A program made the translations under genes and the position numbers. This document shows positions 4,859-6,722 of a stretch of DNA of 6,722 bases, one piece after another. The notes under the pieces are model-generated. The model did no database searches. It was not told the origin of the DNA and saw only the letters and a program-made list of their open reading frames with translations. The stretch comes from Sulfuricurvum sp. (GTDB lineage: Bacteria; Campylobacterota; Campylobacteria; Campylobacterales; Sulfurimonadaceae). The stretch covers positions 1-6,722 of the forward strand of contig JACXUE010000070.1 in assembly GCA_014764075.1 (NCBI GenBank), written 5' to 3'. The first letter of the stretch is position 1. Each line of letters opens with the position of its first letter.

Positions 4859-6722
4859 TTACGTAAATTCTATCGGATCCATATCGATCTCACACAACGG
4901 CGATTTTACCAGTTTAATCGCACAGATCAAAGAGGTTGCTTTATCTGCTCTGAGAAGAATTTGAAAACGGTATTTACCGGCAATTTTCTCGATGGGTGAC
5001 GCACCATAACCCACAATCTGCACCTCTCTTATCTGCTCCAACTGTTGAACCGCTTTCTCCATTTCTCCCTTGGCTTTCATACCGTTTTTATGAGCATAGA
5101 GTAATCGTGCCAATTTTTTGGTCGGAGGGTACCGACCCTCTCTGACTTTTATCTCATCGATCAAAAATTTCTCATAATCGTCCAAATATTCGCGAAAAAA
5201 TGATTCGTTAAAACTCTGTACCCATACCAGCGCGTCTTGTTTTCGTCCGCTACGCCCCGCAATCTGGATAAGCAGTGACAATGCCCTCTCCCGTGCGCGA
5301 TAGTCGCTTTGGGCAAGGAGATTATCGATCCCCATCACCACTACCAGTGCAATGTCGTGATAATCATGCCCCTTTGAGAGCATTTGCGTCCCGACAAGCA
5401 AATCGATCTCTTGGTTGTTAAACGCTTCGAGCGCTTTTATGAGTTTGTTCTGGGTCGTAATGATATCGCGGTCAAACTGCTGTACCCTCAGATTCTCCGA
5501 GAGCTTACTAAAATGCTCCACTGCCTCCGCCGTCCCCAGTCTCGCCGTACGTAGCGCACCGCTATGACATTTGGGACACACTTGCGGGAGCACTTCGGTG
5601 TAGTTGCAGTAGTGGCACTTGAGGGCACGAGAATTTTTATGCTGACTCATCCCCACACTACAAAACGGGCATTCAACATGGTAACCGCAACTCTCGCATA
5701 CGGTGTATTTGAAATTTGCCCGCGTCGGTATAAAAACGATCCCCTGATGTCCGGAAGCATGATTGTCGATCACTGTGGCATCAATTCTCGGTGTAAATGC
5801 CTCCAAAGAGGGCTCAAACACAAACGTGCGCTTGGATTCGAAATACCCTCCCCTCAACCGAAAAGAGGGGAATTTGGCATACGTCCCCACACTCGGTGTC
5901 GCACTCCCGAGGACTACCGGTATTTTGAGGAGATTACCAATATAGAGCGCCATGTCTCGGGCATTGTAACGGGGACGAGAGGAGGATTTGTAGCTTTCAT
6001 CATGCTCTTCATCCACCACGATCAACCCCAAATCCTCTATCGGCAAAAAGAGCGCCGATCGGGGACCGACGATGATATGTGCCGTTTTGTTATAGATTTT
6101 CTCCAGCGTTGCCTTTTTTTGTTTTGGCGTCATCTTGGAGTGCCACAACACGACCGAATCGCCAAAATGGTGTCGAAATCGCTTCTCCATCTGCGGAGTG
6201 AGGGAGATCTCGGGGAGGAGGAGCAAACACCGCTTCCCCTCACTCAGAATCTCATCCATCCGTTTCATGTAGATTTCGCTTTTCCCCGCCCCTGTATCGC
6301 CAAACAAAAGCGATACGTTGCGGGATCGGATAAAGTCGAGAGCTTGAGATTGCGCATCGGAGAGGGTGATATTTACAGGGTTATAAGAGCACGCAAGCAT
6401 GCGTGAGCTCTCTGCTGAAGAGAAAACAAGGGTACCGCTCGGTGTAGCCGATGTTTCCTTGAGCTCAGCGTTAGCGTAGGCGAGCGAGACTTGTTCCGTC
6501 GCCGTATCAAGATGATCAAACGGCACAAACAGATTCAACGCTTCACCCAGTGAGCAACCATAGTAATCACCGATAAAAGTGGCTGTTTGAATTTGGTTAT
6601 CGGAGTAGAAATAGGCAGTGGATTCACCGATCGACCGAGTCGTAAATTCAGGCTTGCCCGATTCACCGACGACGACACCTTTAAGAGAACGACGAGAGAG
6701 GCTTACCTCCACTTCGGTACCC
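4859..6722 (-). CDS. priA: Primosomal protein N' / replication-restart helicase PriA, 5' end outside window
   Basis: PriA recognises stalled or recombination-derived forks and drives reloading of DnaB. The frame stays open to the window edge. The GTG at 6712 is not a convincing start, because family-like residues (GTEVEVSLSRRSLKGVVV) continue through it, so perhaps 20-25 residues are missing. Counting from 6712 (617 residues), the N-terminal 3'-DNA-end-binding domain covers about 1-65. Superfamily 2 helicase motifs follow: Walker A GDTGAGKSE (138-146), DEEH (234-237), GSATPS (269-274), VGTQMLSKGHDY (440-451) and QIAGRSGR (483-490). Two zinc sites use eight cysteines: 339, 342, 348, 351, 366, 369, 379 and 382. 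The C-terminal domain ends in EIDMDP (608-613), as in the family. Only about 50 residues separate the N-terminal domain from the helicase core, so the winged-helix domain of E. coli PriA appears reduced or absent. It is the first visible gene of the leftward block; its stop is 36 bp before ispG. Confidence 0.95.
   Translation of the reverse strand, partial: GTEVEVSLSRRSLKGVVVGESGKPEFTTRSIGESTAYFYSDNQIQTATFIGDYYGCSLGEALNLFVPFDHLDTATEQVSLAYANAELKETSATPSGTLVFSSAESSRMLACSYNPVNITLSDAQSQALDFIRSRNVSLLFGDTGAGKSEIYMKRMDEILSEGKRCLLLLPEISLTPQMEKRFRHHFGDSVVLWHSKMTPKQKKATLEKIYNKTAHIIVGPRSALFLPIEDLGLIVVDEEHDESYKSSSRPRYNARDMALYIGNLLKIPVVLGSATPSVGTYAKFPSFRLRGGYFESKRTFVFEPSLEAFTPRIDATVIDNHASGHQGIVFIPTRANFKYTVCESCGYHVECPFCSVGMSQHKNSRALKCHYCNYTEVLPQVCPKCHSGALRTARLGTAEAVEHFSKLSENLRVQQFDRDIITTQNKLIKALEAFNNQEIDLLVGTQMLSKGHDYHDIALVVVMGIDNLLAQSDYRARERALSLLIQIAGRSGRKQDALVWVQSFNESFFREYLDDYEKFLIDEIKVREGRYPPTKKLARLLYAHKNGMKAKGEMEKAVQQLEQIREVQIVGYGASPIEKIAGKYRFQILLRADKATSLICAIKLVKSPLCEIDMDPIEFT

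Noticed and set aside
5564..6406. 280-codon open frame on the + strand opposite priA
   Set aside because: It lies entirely antisense to well-conserved PriA helicase and zinc-binding motifs. Its translation is rich in Arg and His with no recognisable domain, and it has no gene-like spacing or ribosome-binding site that I can see.
6710..6712. GTG as the start codon of priA
   Set aside because: The upstream codons stay open to the window edge and continue a family-like N-terminal sequence, and the remaining N-terminal domain would be too short. The gene is treated as cut by the window.

Overview
The window reads as a chromosomal housekeeping segment from a member of the Campylobacterota (formerly Epsilonproteobacteria). 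The evidence is a DnaB with the charged C-terminal insertion typical of this group, a short ComEC with no nuclease domain, a compact PriA, and the adjacencies glcD-yihY(rbn)-comEC and comEC-dnaB, which I recall from Campylobacter and Helicobacter respectively. Base composition looks close to balanced, richer in GC than Campylobacter or Helicobacter. This points to a free-living relative such as Sulfuricurvum or a higher-GC Sulfurimonas; the genus is an inference.

Layout. On the + strand, bases 1-279 hold the C-terminal 92 residues of a GlcD-type FAD-linked oxidase. It is followed after 3 bp by a complete YihY-family membrane protein (283-1131). All remaining genes lie on the - strand and are transcribed leftwards: priA (6722 to 4859, 5' end outside the window), ispG (4822 to 3761), dnaB (3761 to 2307) and comEC (2298 to 1036). 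The two blocks converge, and the last 96 bp of yihY and comEC overlap tail to tail.

The - strand block is packed like an operon: 36 bp between priA and ispG, a 1-nt stop/start overlap between ispG and dnaB, and 8 bp between dnaB and comEC. Three of the four genes act on single-stranded DNA or replication forks: PriA restarts forks, DnaB is the replicative helicase and ComEC is the DNA-uptake channel. IspG makes HMBDP in the MEP isoprenoid pathway and looks functionally unrelated. A candidate extended -10 element in the priA-ispG gap could give ispG-dnaB-comEC their own, nearly leaderless transcript.

There is no gene-free stretch longer than 36 bp. I see no RNA gene, mobile element, CRISPR array or unknown multi-gene system. 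The points of interest are structural: the convergent overlap, domain losses in PriA and ComEC, the DnaB insertion and the possible leaderless ispG start.
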